DNA from: an uncultured Ruminococcus sp.
Lineage (GTDB): Bacteria > Bacillota > Clostridia > Oscillospirales > Ruminococcaceae
Length of the DNA stretch: 17,783 nt
Assembly: GCA_946186215.1 (NCBI GenBank)
Contig: CAMHMM010000012.1
Coordinates: 1 to 17,783 of the forward strand
Direction: 5' to 3'
Made by a program: the position numbers and the translations under genes. This document shows, in pieces, positions 1 through 7,211 of the stretch (positions within the stretch are counted from its first letter, which is position 1; every line of letters begins with the position of its first letter). The notes beneath the pieces were generated by a model. That model searched no databases. It had not been told where the DNA came from and saw only the letters and a list, made by a program, of their open reading frames with translations.

Positions 1-1055
1 GATTCGGGTATTGCTTCATCGTTCTGCGCGAGTGTGAGCGGCTTTGTGCCTCTTTCCTTGTAGCGCAGGGTGAGATAGATATACACGCTGGCATCCTCGC
101 CTGTGAGCCCGGTAAAGGTCTCACGGTCAAGGTCGTAGTTTTCTATCAGGTAGCGGTATCTGTCCTCGATGACAGGGCCGTTTGCGATAAGATATGTGAG
201 CACCCGCTTTTCTATCTGCCGCACGCGCTCGCGGGTAAGCCCCGCTCTTTCCGCGATGCCTTCAAGAGTTGCACCGTCGATCCTCTGCAGGAAAAGCTCT
301 GCCTGCCTGCGGTTTGTGAACCCGTCGAGCACCTCGCGGTAGGATCTCATGGCGATACGGTATATGTTTTTTTCAAGGATCACCTGTCGGCTGGCCACCA
401 TCCGTTCGAGCACACGGGTGATCTCTGCTGCAGTGTACTGCCCTGAAAGCTCGGAAACGATAGCCTCGGCTGTCATGCCGCCGAACATATCCTTTTTCAG
501 CAGCTCCTCGATACGGTCGTGTATCTCGATCACCTGTCCGCGTCGCGACACAAGGTCACCCCTGCTGAAATTGAGCGCTACCATAGGATCGGTGTGCTTT
601 CTCAGCGCTTCCTTTACCTCTGTGAAGGATTTTTTTCCCAGGTTCGGTACATTGTCCAGCTCCCTGTCGCTGAGCTTTATCAGGTCTGAAAGATAGCCTA
701 TACCCTGATTTGTCAGGCATTTTACGGGACGCGCAGACATCCCCATATCCTCTATGGGGAGATCCTCATAATAAAGCCCCTTGTATTCAAAAACATCGTA
801 ATCGGTGACTGCATTGCCGCCGTCCGGGGTAAATGCCTGCGGCGGCTCTTTTAAGTATCTGTCCATAAGAGCGAGTATCTCATCTATGCTCTTTTTGCCC
901 AGATTGTGTATATCCTCAAGATCAGCGGGGGAGAGCCGCATGAAATCGCGGTAATTGAGTATACCGGCGCGGCGGAGTGCGTTGTATGATCTTGCGGAGA
1001 GAGACAGATTCTCAAGGGGGATCATTACATCTGTTTCTCTTTCGGTGTATTCCAT
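1..1055 (-). CDS. RNA polymerase alpha-CTD-like / sigma region 4-like regulatory protein (3' end outside window)
   Basis: An open frame runs from ATG at 1055 leftward off the window, giving 351 visible residues without a stop. Seen: two RNA polymerase alpha-CTD-like helix-hairpin-helix modules, each with a 'P(I/L)E-(N/D)-SxR-LGKKS' pattern (LGKKS at residues 52-56 and 139-143). A region of about 170-235 resembles a winged helix, followed by a sigma-70 region 4.2-type helix-turn-helix with LTRERVRQIEKR at 273-284. A GGAG lies about 9 nt before the ATG. Known: alpha-CTD binds UP-element DNA and activators, and sigma region 4 reads -35 elements and binds the beta flap. Inferred: a DNA-binding protein that may act on transcription. 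It starts 31 nt after the CheV stop and is probably co-transcribed. It is neither RpoA (no N-terminal domain) nor a complete sigma factor (no region 2). The C-terminal part, and any further domain, is unseen. Confidence 0.88.
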   Translation of the reverse strand, partial: MEYTERETDVMIPLENLSLSARSYNALRRAGILNYRDFMRLSPADLEDIHNLGKKSIDEILALMDRYLKEPPQAFTPDGGNAVTDYDVFEYKGLYYEDLPIEDMGMSARPVKCLTNQGIGYLSDLIKLSDRELDNVPNLGKKSFTEVKEALRKHTDPMVALNFSRGDLVSRRGQVIEIHDRIEELLKKDMFGGMTAEAIVSELSGQYTAAEITRVLERMVASRQVILEKNIYRIAMRSYREVLDGFTNRRQAELFLQRIDGATLEGIAERAGLTRERVRQIEKRVLTYLIANGPVIEDRYRYLIENYDLDRETFTGLTGEDASVYIYLTLRYKERGTKPLTLAQNDEAIPE

Positions 1056-1086
1056 ATTCAAACGCTCCAAAATCATGCTTTTTGCA

Positions 1087-1998
1087 TCATGCCACGGGTG
1101 CCGACTTGTTAACAAGGGAGATGAGTGCTGCGGCAAGCTCGCCTGTATCGGGCTTGGAGAACTGTGCCTGCGCACCTGCGTCACGGCATTTTTCCTCCAT
1201 CCTGTCGTCGATGAGCGAGGAGAAGAGTATCACGGGGATGCGGCAGAGAACAGGATCGCTTCGTATCTTGCGTGTAAGCTCGATGCCGTCCATCTTGGGC
1301 ATTTCGATATCGCTTATTATACAGGCAGCCTCTGCGAGGATATTGCCAGTATTCTTTCTCGAGCTGAGATATTCAAAGGCATCGAGACCGTTTGCAAAGG
1401 TGATGATGTTGTTAAAGCCCAGCTCGCGCATGGCAAGCTCTGTTTTTCTGCGCAGGAATGGTGAGTCATCCACAAGAATTATGGTTGCATCCCTGTTTTC
1501 CACGGGGGGCAGGTCTGCTTTACCCTGTATGAGATCATCCGTGCCGGAGATATCCGCCATGATCTTTTCAAAATCAAGTATCATGATTATGCGGTTCTCG
1601 ATCTTAGCCACGCCTGTGGCGATGCCTGAGCTGCCGCCTGTCGAGGCTACCGAGGGAGCATCATTTATATCCTTCCACAATATCCGCTGAAAGCCCTTTA
1701 CGGCGGTAACGCGGAACGCCACATTCATATTGTTGAAGCGGCACACGATGAATGTGCTCTTTCCCGTGCCTCTTTCACAGTTGAGTACCTTGTGCAGATC
1801 TATTACCGTTATGAGAGCGTCTCTGGGTATGAACACGCCCTCAACAGCCTCGGGTGCATTGGGTATGGGCGTGATTATGCAGTCCTGCATGATCTCGCTT
1901 ACCTTGGAGATGTTTATGCCGTAGCTGTTCTGACCTACGGTGAATTCAAGCAGCTCGACTTCGTTTGCGCCGTTTTGCATAAGCATATTTGTCTGCAT
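1087..1998 (-). CDS. cheV: Chemotaxis coupling protein CheV (CheW domain plus receiver domain)
   Basis: This 303-aa protein has an N-terminal CheW-like domain (about residues 12-150, 'LEFTVGQNSYGINISKVSEI') and a C-terminal response-regulator receiver (about 170-297). Receiver residues visible are D177/D178 (VDDSP), phospho-acceptor D230 (SDIEMP), S260 in the Thr/Ser position and K282 (FSKPD). This is the complete CheV architecture at the usual length of about 300 aa. Known: CheV couples chemoreceptors to the CheA kinase, and its receiver tunes coupling when phosphorylated by CheA. It acts in the cytoplasm at receptor arrays. The start is set by GGAGG 7 nt before the ATG. No other chemotaxis or flagellar gene is in the window, so its signalling partners must lie elsewhere. 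It follows the C39 peptidase gene by 69 nt. Confidence 0.93.
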   Translation of the reverse strand: MQTNMLMQNGANEVELLEFTVGQNSYGINISKVSEIMQDCIITPIPNAPEAVEGVFIPRDALITVIDLHKVLNCERGTGKSTFIVCRFNNMNVAFRVTAVKGFQRILWKDINDAPSVASTGGSSGIATGVAKIENRIIMILDFEKIMADISGTDDLIQGKADLPPVENRDATIILVDDSPFLRRKTELAMRELGFNNIITFANGLDAFEYLSSRKNTGNILAEAACIISDIEMPKMDGIELTRKIRSDPVLCRIPVILFSSLIDDRMEEKCRDAGAQAQFSKPDTGELAAALISLVNKSAPVA

Positions 1999-2018
1999 AA
2001 GGAAACCTCCGATCTTTT

Positions 2019-2035
2019 CTCACCTTAAAGGTGAG
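2019..2035. promoter_or_regulatory. Perfect short palindrome before the cheV ribosome binding site
   Basis: CTCACCT / TTA / AGGTGAG (minus-strand reading) is a perfect 7-bp inverted repeat in the 69-nt gap between the C39 peptidase stop and the cheV start, about 10 nt before the GGAGG. No T-run follows it on either strand, so it does not look like an intrinsic terminator. It could be an operator, an RNA-processing hairpin or a translation-modulating hairpin. The repeat is seen; the function is inference. Confidence 0.4.
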
Positions 2036-2067
2036 GCGGGCTGGTACTGCATTTCATTGATGTGTGA

Positions 2068-3267
2068 TCATTTTATCTCGGATATGACGATAGCCTGCTT
2101 TGCAAGCTGATCATATCTTGTCTGGAACAGCTTCATATCGTAGGACACGCGCCCCTTGAGGGGATCGTTCACAGTCACGGTATTTCTGCCGCGGTCATAG
2201 CCTGTCAGGAGCAGACAGTGCTCTTCTGCAAGCCACGCCACTGTTTCGCCTGTTTCTGCATCCTTCCAGCGGCGGGTGATAAAGGGGGCTCTCATATCTA
2301 TCGTAGCCCATACGATAACAGGACATCCCATATCCACACAGCGCAGCACATCATCCAATGATGAGCCTGACATATTCACTATCCTGAAATCTCTGCCCTT
2401 TACATTGTCCAGAAAGCTGTGTGCGCATTTCTCAATAACGGGTGCATAGCAGCCGTAGGAATATTTGGTGCGGGGATCACCCACAAATTTGCGGCGGTAC
2501 GAAACTGTGTTCACAGCGCCCTTTTCAAGGTAGTAATCTGCCAGGACTTCCTTTGAGATGGGGAAGCCCATGGAGTTTATCACCATCGTAAGAGCAGTGA
2601 CCTCACAGCCTGTGGGCAGCTCGGGCAGCTGCATCACGGGATCAACGGTGACATATGCGGAATTCTGCTTAGGTCTGCGCCCCACATAGGTCTTTATCAT
2701 ATCCGATGAGCCGCCGCCCTTCTGGCGGTTGGCGCATATCACATTGTAGTAGCCGCTGCGAAGGCCTTTCAGCTTGATGCTTGCTGCGGTCATAGGGTTC
2801 CATGTGCGCCCGCCGTCGGTGCTCACATAGTAGTTGCCCTTCTTGTCATAGTTTTCCACCGTGACGGTGATGGCTCCCTGCGAAAAATTTACCTCGGGAG
2901 AGGTCATCACGCTGAGCTTTATCTTGCTCTTGCTCTCGTCTGCCGAAACATGGGCTGTGGTGACATAGGGAACATATTTCCTGTCGCCCTTTCTGCGGGC
3001 GCAGAGCTGGTAATCACCGGGGTTTATCTTTTTTATGCGTACTCCGCTGCTGTCTATCTGAAAATAGTTCTCTCCGCCGTCAACACTGAGCTCTGTTTCC
3101 TCGCTCTTGTTAGTGCCTAAAAGCTTTACGGAAAGACCGTTGCTGTCTATGGTGTATGTAAGGTCTATCGCCGCAGCGGAGGATGCCCCCATTGAAAGCG
3201 CCGTAACTGCGGCGGTGACTGCTGCGAGCGTTCTTTTTCCAAATAATGATCTGATGCTTTTCTTCAT
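2068..3267 (-). CDS. Secreted C39-like cysteine peptidase with N-terminal beta repeats
   Basis: This 399-aa protein begins with a signal peptide (MKKSIRSLFGKR, a hydrophobic stretch to about residue 27, then a small-residue site near ASSAAA at 29-33). Residues 35-200 hold two related beta-rich segments, each with an 'S.DGG' motif (about 61-65 and 149-153) and ending in a 'GxYxxxxxxR' turn. Residues 205-399 match a C39_2-type papain-like domain: candidate catalytic Cys221 (LPTGCEVTAL), His350 (EEHCLLLTGYD) and Asp368 (VNDPLKG). Known: this family is extracytoplasmic and mostly uncharacterised; bacteriocin-exporter C39 domains cut double-glycine leaders, but no transporter domain is attached here. 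Substrate unknown. It follows the 198-aa membrane protein gene by 19 nt. No good Shine-Dalgarno is visible, so translation may depend on coupling with that gene. Confidence 0.85.
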   Translation of the reverse strand: MKKSIRSLFGKRTLAAVTAAVTALSMGASSAAAIDLTYTIDSNGLSVKLLGTNKSEETELSVDGGENYFQIDSSGVRIKKINPGDYQLCARRKGDRKYVPYVTTAHVSADESKSKIKLSVMTSPEVNFSQGAITVTVENYDKKGNYYVSTDGGRTWNPMTAASIKLKGLRSGYYNVICANRQKGGGSSDMIKTYVGRRPKQNSAYVTVDPVMQLPELPTGCEVTALTMVINSMGFPISKEVLADYYLEKGAVNTVSYRRKFVGDPRTKYSYGCYAPVIEKCAHSFLDNVKGRDFRIVNMSGSSLDDVLRCVDMGCPVIVWATIDMRAPFITRRWKDAETGETVAWLAEEHCLLLTGYDRGRNTVTVNDPLKGRVSYDMKLFQTRYDQLAKQAIVISEIK

Positions 3268-3286
3268 GCTGTGCCGTACAGTGGGA

Positions 3287-3883
3287 TCACTGTACTTTTA
3301 TCTTCTCTCCCTCAAACATAAATCTTATATCCTTGTCGTAATCGGCTGTGGAAAGCAGCGCGTGAACATTTCCCTCATCCTCGTAGATGATGCAGGACAT
3401 GGACGGGCTGCGGTTATTCACATACAGGTCGCCGATAACGGGATGCTCATGCATATCCCCGTCCGACAGGACGGAAAACCTTTCTTCTTCCGTTACATCG
3501 CCGTATTCAAACGGCACAAGCTCTGCCGCCTCTTCCGTATCACAGTAGAGGGTGAATGAAAGGTAGAGCCTGTCATTGTCAAAATTGCGGTGTATGCGCA
3601 CATAATCAAGGCTGCCGCTTTCCGAGAGCTCCTTTGCATCAAACTGCTCTACCGCTGCCGCGGCAAGCTTCGCGGAGGGCGCTGTTTCATGCACCGCATA
3701 CACAAGCGCCACATTTGCTCCCACAAGCTTTACGCCTATGTAGCACACCGCGAATATCAGGATGGAAAGCACCGTATAAAGCCCGTTTTTCGGGTCTCTC
3801 GGCGGCCTGCCTTCATCCTTATCCTGCGCGGTATCCTGCGCCTGACCTGTTTCTTCTGTTATATCTGTTTTTTCATTATCCAT
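3287..3883 (-). CDS. Single-pass membrane protein of unknown function
   Basis: This 198-aa protein was not recognised as a named family. Seen: an acidic, polar N-terminus (residues 1-33, rich in D/E/Q/T), one hydrophobic segment at about 35-63, and a mixed, acidic C-terminal domain (about 65-198) that is probably outside the cell. Its start codon lies inside the end of the upstream TPR-like gene (ATGGATAA, an 8-nt overlap). There is no clear ribosome binding site of its own, which points to translational coupling. The downstream neighbour is the secreted C39-like peptidase. Co-translation with a membrane TPR protein and adjacency to a secreted protease suggest a shared cell-surface role, but that is inference only. 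Confidence 0.75.
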   Translation of the reverse strand: MDNEKTDITEETGQAQDTAQDKDEGRPPRDPKNGLYTVLSILIFAVCYIGVKLVGANVALVYAVHETAPSAKLAAAAVEQFDAKELSESGSLDYVRIHRNFDNDRLYLSFTLYCDTEEAAELVPFEYGDVTEEERFSVLSDGDMHEHPVIGDLYVNNRSPSMSCIIYEDEGNVHALLSTADYDKDIRFMFEGEKIKVQ

Positions 3884-4754
3884 GTGAGTAAACCATGCTT
3901 TGAAGCTGATATATTTTTCGTGTGTAAAGCGGGCTTATGGTCAGTGTCCGCGAGCAGACGGGCAGTATCTGAGCCGCTTTCTGCGCATCGCCGCACATAT
4001 AGTACAGATATGCTATGCTGAACTGCCTTCTTGCGCTTTCAAAGGAGACCTCTGTCACCTTGCCCGGCACGCCGATATCTGCGCTTAGCGCAATATGCAG
4101 AAGCTCTGCGGTCACAAGGTCTGTGGAAAGAGCCTGTGCATGATCGCCGCAGACAACCATATAGGTGCGCGCGATCTCCACACAAAGGCAGAATATCTCA
4201 AATTCCCTGTCTTCAAGATGCTTTGCGACCACGGGTTCAGCCTCTTTGTACAGTGCAAGTGCCGACTGCATATCATCCATGCTTTCGTAAATATCGGTCA
4301 TAAGGTCGTAATACCGCAGCTCGTTGACCGCAAGTGTCCTGTCTATGGAGCCTGCTGCCTCCAGTGCGGCCTGCGGATCATCCAGATACAGGTATATATA
4401 GCCAAGCTTGTACAGGTAGTAGCCCTTGTTGCGCCGTGAACCGGATTTTTCGGCGGCTTCGCGGTAAAGCTGTGCTGCCCTTTGGCTCACGGGATCGGAT
4501 TTTGTTCGGTAATACACCGGCATTGTGAGCATTGACTCGGGTGTGAGGTGATATGCGAACGCATAAATCATCGTGGCTGCGATGATCAGAGCAGCGCTGA
4601 TGCCGCTCAGCAGATGCAGCTTTTCGGGAGATGCCATCATTCCCGCAATGAAATTGAGCAGCATGGTGACCGCACAGAAGTACAGATATATCTTCTGCCC
4701 TGTGCCGTGCCTGCGGTAGCGCATCCTGATATATTCGGGCGTAAGTCTGTTCAT
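3876..4754 (-). CDS. Membrane protein with cytoplasmic TPR-like helical repeats
   Basis: This 292-aa protein has two hydrophobic helices at about residues 21-41 and 47-68, joined by a very short loop (a hairpin anchor). A long helical region (about 85-290) follows, with TPR-like pairs such as 'KGYYLYKLGYIYLYLDDPQAALEA' and 'YYDLMTDIYESMDDMQSALALYKEAEP'. TPR repeats normally mediate protein-protein contacts, and no catalytic motif is seen. The start overlaps the methyltransferase stop as ATGA (4 nt), and the stop overlaps the start of the next gene by 8 nt, so three reading frames are chained in one transcript. Specific function unknown; a scaffold at the membrane is an inference. Confidence 0.75.
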   Translation of the reverse strand: MNRLTPEYIRMRYRRHGTGQKIYLYFCAVTMLLNFIAGMMASPEKLHLLSGISAALIIAATMIYAFAYHLTPESMLTMPVYYRTKSDPVSQRAAQLYREAAEKSGSRRNKGYYLYKLGYIYLYLDDPQAALEAAGSIDRTLAVNELRYYDLMTDIYESMDDMQSALALYKEAEPVVAKHLEDREFEIFCLCVEIARTYMVVCGDHAQALSTDLVTAELLHIALSADIGVPGKVTEVSFESARRQFSIAYLYYMCGDAQKAAQILPVCSRTLTISPLYTRKIYQLQSMVYSHG

Positions 4755-5946
4755 ATGATCTGCAGGATATAGAATTTAAGGTATTCCGTTTCGGGAACGC
4801 CCATGAGTATCGGGTGATCGGGAGCCTGCCTGCGCTCCTCGACAAGTCTCAGCGAAACTCCCGCAGCCTGTGCTGCCTGCATGAGCATATCCTTGAAAAG
4901 GTCGGGTGTCATGAAATGTGAGCAGGATGCAGTGGCAAGAAAACCGCCTCTGGGCAGCAGTCGCATTGCAAGAGTGTTGAGCTCAAGATAGCCGTTTTTC
5001 GCATTGCCCACTGTCTTCCTTGATTTTGTGAAAGCGGGCGGATCAAGGATGATCATATCCGCACTCTTGTCGTGATCGGTCAGCCTTTTCGTCAGTATGT
5101 CGAACACATCGCCCTGTATACAGTCGATATCAAGGGAATTCAGTGCGGCGTTCTCCTTCGTCATCTCGATAGCCGAGGCTGAGATATCCGCAGCGGTGAC
5201 ATTTTTAGCCCCTGCTGCAGCGCAGTTTAGCGCAAATGAGCCGGTATGTGTGCAGCAGTCAAGGACGGTGCGCCCCTTTGCGATGGCAGCCGCAGCACGG
5301 CGGTTGTATTTCTGATCGAGGAAAAAGCCCGTTTTCTGGCCGTTTTCCACATCCACATGGTAGCGTATGCCGTTTTCTGTGATGACAGTGCGGGGCGGTG
5401 TATCCCCCTCGCGCATATACCAGCCGCAGCCCTGCTCCATGCCTTCAAGCTCGCGTATTTTGGAGTCGTTTCTCAGGTACACGCCGCGTATCGTCTGTCC
5501 GTCTTCGCGGAGCATATCTATAAGCGGCGGGATTATCATATCGCGGCGCATATCCGTGCCGAGAGAGAGTATCTGCACAGAAAGCAGATCCTCAAAGCGG
5601 TCAACAGTGAGCCCAGGGAAAAGATGAGCCTTGCTGCGGAAAGATCGCTCATAGGCATCACAGATTTTCTGTACTGCCACGCATAGGCTACTCTGCGCCT
5701 GAAAAAATCCTCATCGAATTTGTCATTGGTGTTGCGGGAAATTATCCTTACCGCGATCTTTGAGGCGGAATTATAAAAGCCTGTGCCAACATATTTGCCC
5801 TTTTCGCTGACAACATCCGCTATGGAGCCGTCGGACATACTGTCGGATGATATTATTTCATTGTCGTATATCCACGGATGACCGAAAGTGGTGCGTTTTC
5901 TGCACTTTTCCGTGACGGTCACCGTCGGGTTATCTCTTCTGTTCAT
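4751..5946 (-). pseudogene. rlmI: RlmI-type class I SAM-dependent rRNA methyltransferase, broken by a frameshift
   Basis: Two overlapping frames together give one RlmI/YwbD-like protein. Frame one (ATG at 5946, AAGGA 6 nt upstream) supplies the PUA-like N-terminus ('FGHPWIYDNEI') up to 'SAARLIF' near 5623. Frame two continues with 'PGLTVDRFEDLLSVQ', then QKTGFFLDQ, the SAM-binding 'VLDCCTHTGSFAL', DPP at about 5036-5044 and the catalytic-type 'TASCSHFM' Cys near 4922. Family members usually have about six residues (GEADxL-like) between 'RL(I/V)F' and 'PGL'. Here only 2 nt remain, consistent with loss of about 16 nt at 5617-5624. Known: RlmI methylates a cytosine of 23S rRNA at C5. Without a frame correction the protein would stop near 5536, lacking the methyltransferase domain. 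An assembly or sequencing error is the alternative. Everything else is intact, so the break would be recent. Confidence 0.85.
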
Positions 5947-5984
5947 AGCAATCCTTACCGTAAATAGTCAAATCAATATGCTGT

Positions 5985-6013
5985 ATTATACCACAAAATA
6001 AATAAAATGTCAA
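5985..6013 (-). promoter_or_regulatory. Consensus SigA-type promoter for the rlmI-led operon
   Basis: On the minus strand, TTGACA (6013-6008), a 17-nt spacer and TATAAT (5990-5985) match both hexamers perfectly, with a TG just upstream of the -10. The predicted start near 5978 gives a leader of about 30 nt to the ATG at 5946. No terminator is seen before the left edge of the window, so this may drive all minus-strand genes from 5946 to 1. Confidence 0.9.
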
Positions 6014-6073
6014 GATAAAACACCGAATTTCCGTGAAATATCGGCAAAATCCGCCACCGAACGCGGAAAAAGC

Positions 6074-6102
6074 TTGAATTACTGTGATATCCGTGCTATA
6101 AT
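6074..6102 (+). promoter_or_regulatory. SigA-type promoter for the AEC transporter
   Basis: TTGAAT (6074-6079), 17 nt, then TATAAT (6097-6102) with an extended -10 TG at 6094-6095. It is divergent from the rlmI promoter. The predicted start is near 6109, inside a perfect hairpin GCGGAC-ACT-GTCCGC (6108-6122), so the mRNA would begin with a stem-loop or the site would be a start-proximal operator. Confidence 0.85.
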
Positions 6103-6148
6103 ATGTAGCGGACACTGTCCGCAACTTTTGACATTCGGGGAGAATACA

Positions 6149-7126
6149 ATGGAGCTTTCGATCATCTGCCTAAAGCAGATACTTATTATGTTCATACTTG
6201 TGGGAGTGGGTGTGCTCAGCGGAAAAACAGGGATGATAGACAAGCACGCCAGCACGAAGATGTCCACATTCGTGCTGGATGTGGTAAACCCCGTGCTGAT
6301 ATTCATGTCCTACCAGACCGAATTCAGCGTGGAGATGCTGAAGGGACTGGGAACTGCCGCTGCCCTTGCCGCAGCGTCATTCGGGATGCTGCTGTTTGTG
6401 CTCTGGGTGCTTTTGCACAAGGACAGATCTGATGAGGCGGTCATAGTCCGCTTTGCGGCGACCTATTCAAACTGTGCATTCATGGGGATCCCGCTTATCA
6501 ACGGCCTTTTCGGTTCCGAGGGCGTGCTGTATATCACGGGATATATCACGGTGTTCAATATTATGGTGTGGACACACGGAGTGATGCTCTTTGGCGGAAA
6601 GGGCAGCGCCGATATCAGGAAAATACTTACATCCCCTTCGATAATCGCAATATTCGTGGGCTTTATCTGCTTTGTGTGCAGGATACAGTTCACAGCCCTT
6701 GCGGATACTGTCGCTGCCTCGGGGAGCGCAGGCGGTATACTCTTGAGCGGGCTTCTCACTATAATCATCACCGCGGCAAACTATGTAAGCGGGCTCAACA
6801 CGCCCCTTGCCATGATCTGCGCGGGTGTTACCATAGCCAATACCGACCTGAAGACCCGTATAAAGGATCGTCATGTGTATATCGCGGCGGCGCTGAGACT
6901 GCTTGTGTGTCCCGTGCTTTTCTGGGCAGTGTTTCGCTGGTTCCCTCTGCCGGAGGTCGTATTTATGACCATACTTGTGGGGGCGGGCTGCCCTGCGGCG
7001 GCCACAGGCACCATGTTTGCGCTGAGGTATGAAAAGCTGCCAGACCTTTCAGCGGTGATATTCGCGGTAACAACCTTGCTTTCTGCTGTTACCCTGCCGC
7101 TTATGGTAATGCTCGGAGGAATATAA
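6149..7126 (+). CDS. AEC family transporter (auxin efflux carrier / malate permease type)
   Basis: This 325-aa integral membrane protein has about ten hydrophobic segments and no soluble domain. The family pattern is clear: 'VGVGVLSGKTGMID' near the N-terminus, 'F(V)LDVVNPVLIF' in the next helix, 'SNCAFMGIPLINGLFGSEGVLY' in the middle and 'GAGCPAAATGTMFALRYE' near the C-terminus. Known: AEC proteins export or import small organic anions such as malate across the plasma membrane; substrate cannot be read from sequence. ATG 6149 is chosen because GGGGAG sits 7 nt upstream. A longer in-frame start at TTG 6074 would lie inside the -35 box and is excluded. Monocistronic, between its own promoter and a terminator at 7135-7160. 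Confidence 0.9.
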   Translation: MELSIICLKQILIMFILVGVGVLSGKTGMIDKHASTKMSTFVLDVVNPVLIFMSYQTEFSVEMLKGLGTAAALAAASFGMLLFVLWVLLHKDRSDEAVIVRFAATYSNCAFMGIPLINGLFGSEGVLYITGYITVFNIMVWTHGVMLFGGKGSADIRKILTSPSIIAIFVGFICFVCRIQFTALADTVAASGSAGGILLSGLLTIIITAANYVSGLNTPLAMICAGVTIANTDLKTRIKDRHVYIAAALRLLVCPVLFWAVFRWFPLPEVVFMTILVGAGCPAAATGTMFALRYEKLPDLSAVIFAVTTLLSAVTLPLMVMLGGI

Positions 7127-7134
7127 TCAAAAAG

Positions 7135-7160
7135 GCGGAGCCGTTCTGAAGCGGCTCTGC
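7135..7160. terminator. Probable bidirectional intrinsic terminator between convergent genes
   Basis: A hairpin GCGGAGCCG ... GCGGCTCTGC, with a stem of about 9 bp including one G-T pair, lies 8 nt after the AEC stop. It is followed on the plus strand by T-rich ATTTGTTAT. On the minus strand it is followed by CTTTTTGATT, so it should also end the operon that finishes at 7212. Confidence 0.75.
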
Positions 7161-7211
7161 ATTTGTTATATGCTTATATGCGTTTTATTCGTTGAAGACG
7201 GAGAATAAGGA

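Noticed and set aside
977..1690. 237-aa plus-strand frame opposite cheV
   Set aside because: It is the antisense shadow of a complete CheV; the sequence is low in hydrophobic-core pattern and rich in Ser/Arg, typical of antisense translation.
2019..2035. Terminator between the C39 peptidase and cheV
   Set aside because: The palindrome has no following T-run on either strand, so it is listed as a regulatory candidate only.
4751..5680. The 3' part of rlmI as an independent methyltransferase gene starting at GTG 5680
   Set aside because: The first 20 residues match nothing in the family, no Shine-Dalgarno precedes the GTG, and the upstream frame supplies the missing N-terminus. A frameshifted single gene explains both.
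6074..6148. N-terminal extension of the AEC transporter to TTG 6074
   Set aside because: The extension begins within the -35 hexamer and spans the -10 box. ATG 6149 has GGGGAG 7 nt upstream and fits the family N-terminus.
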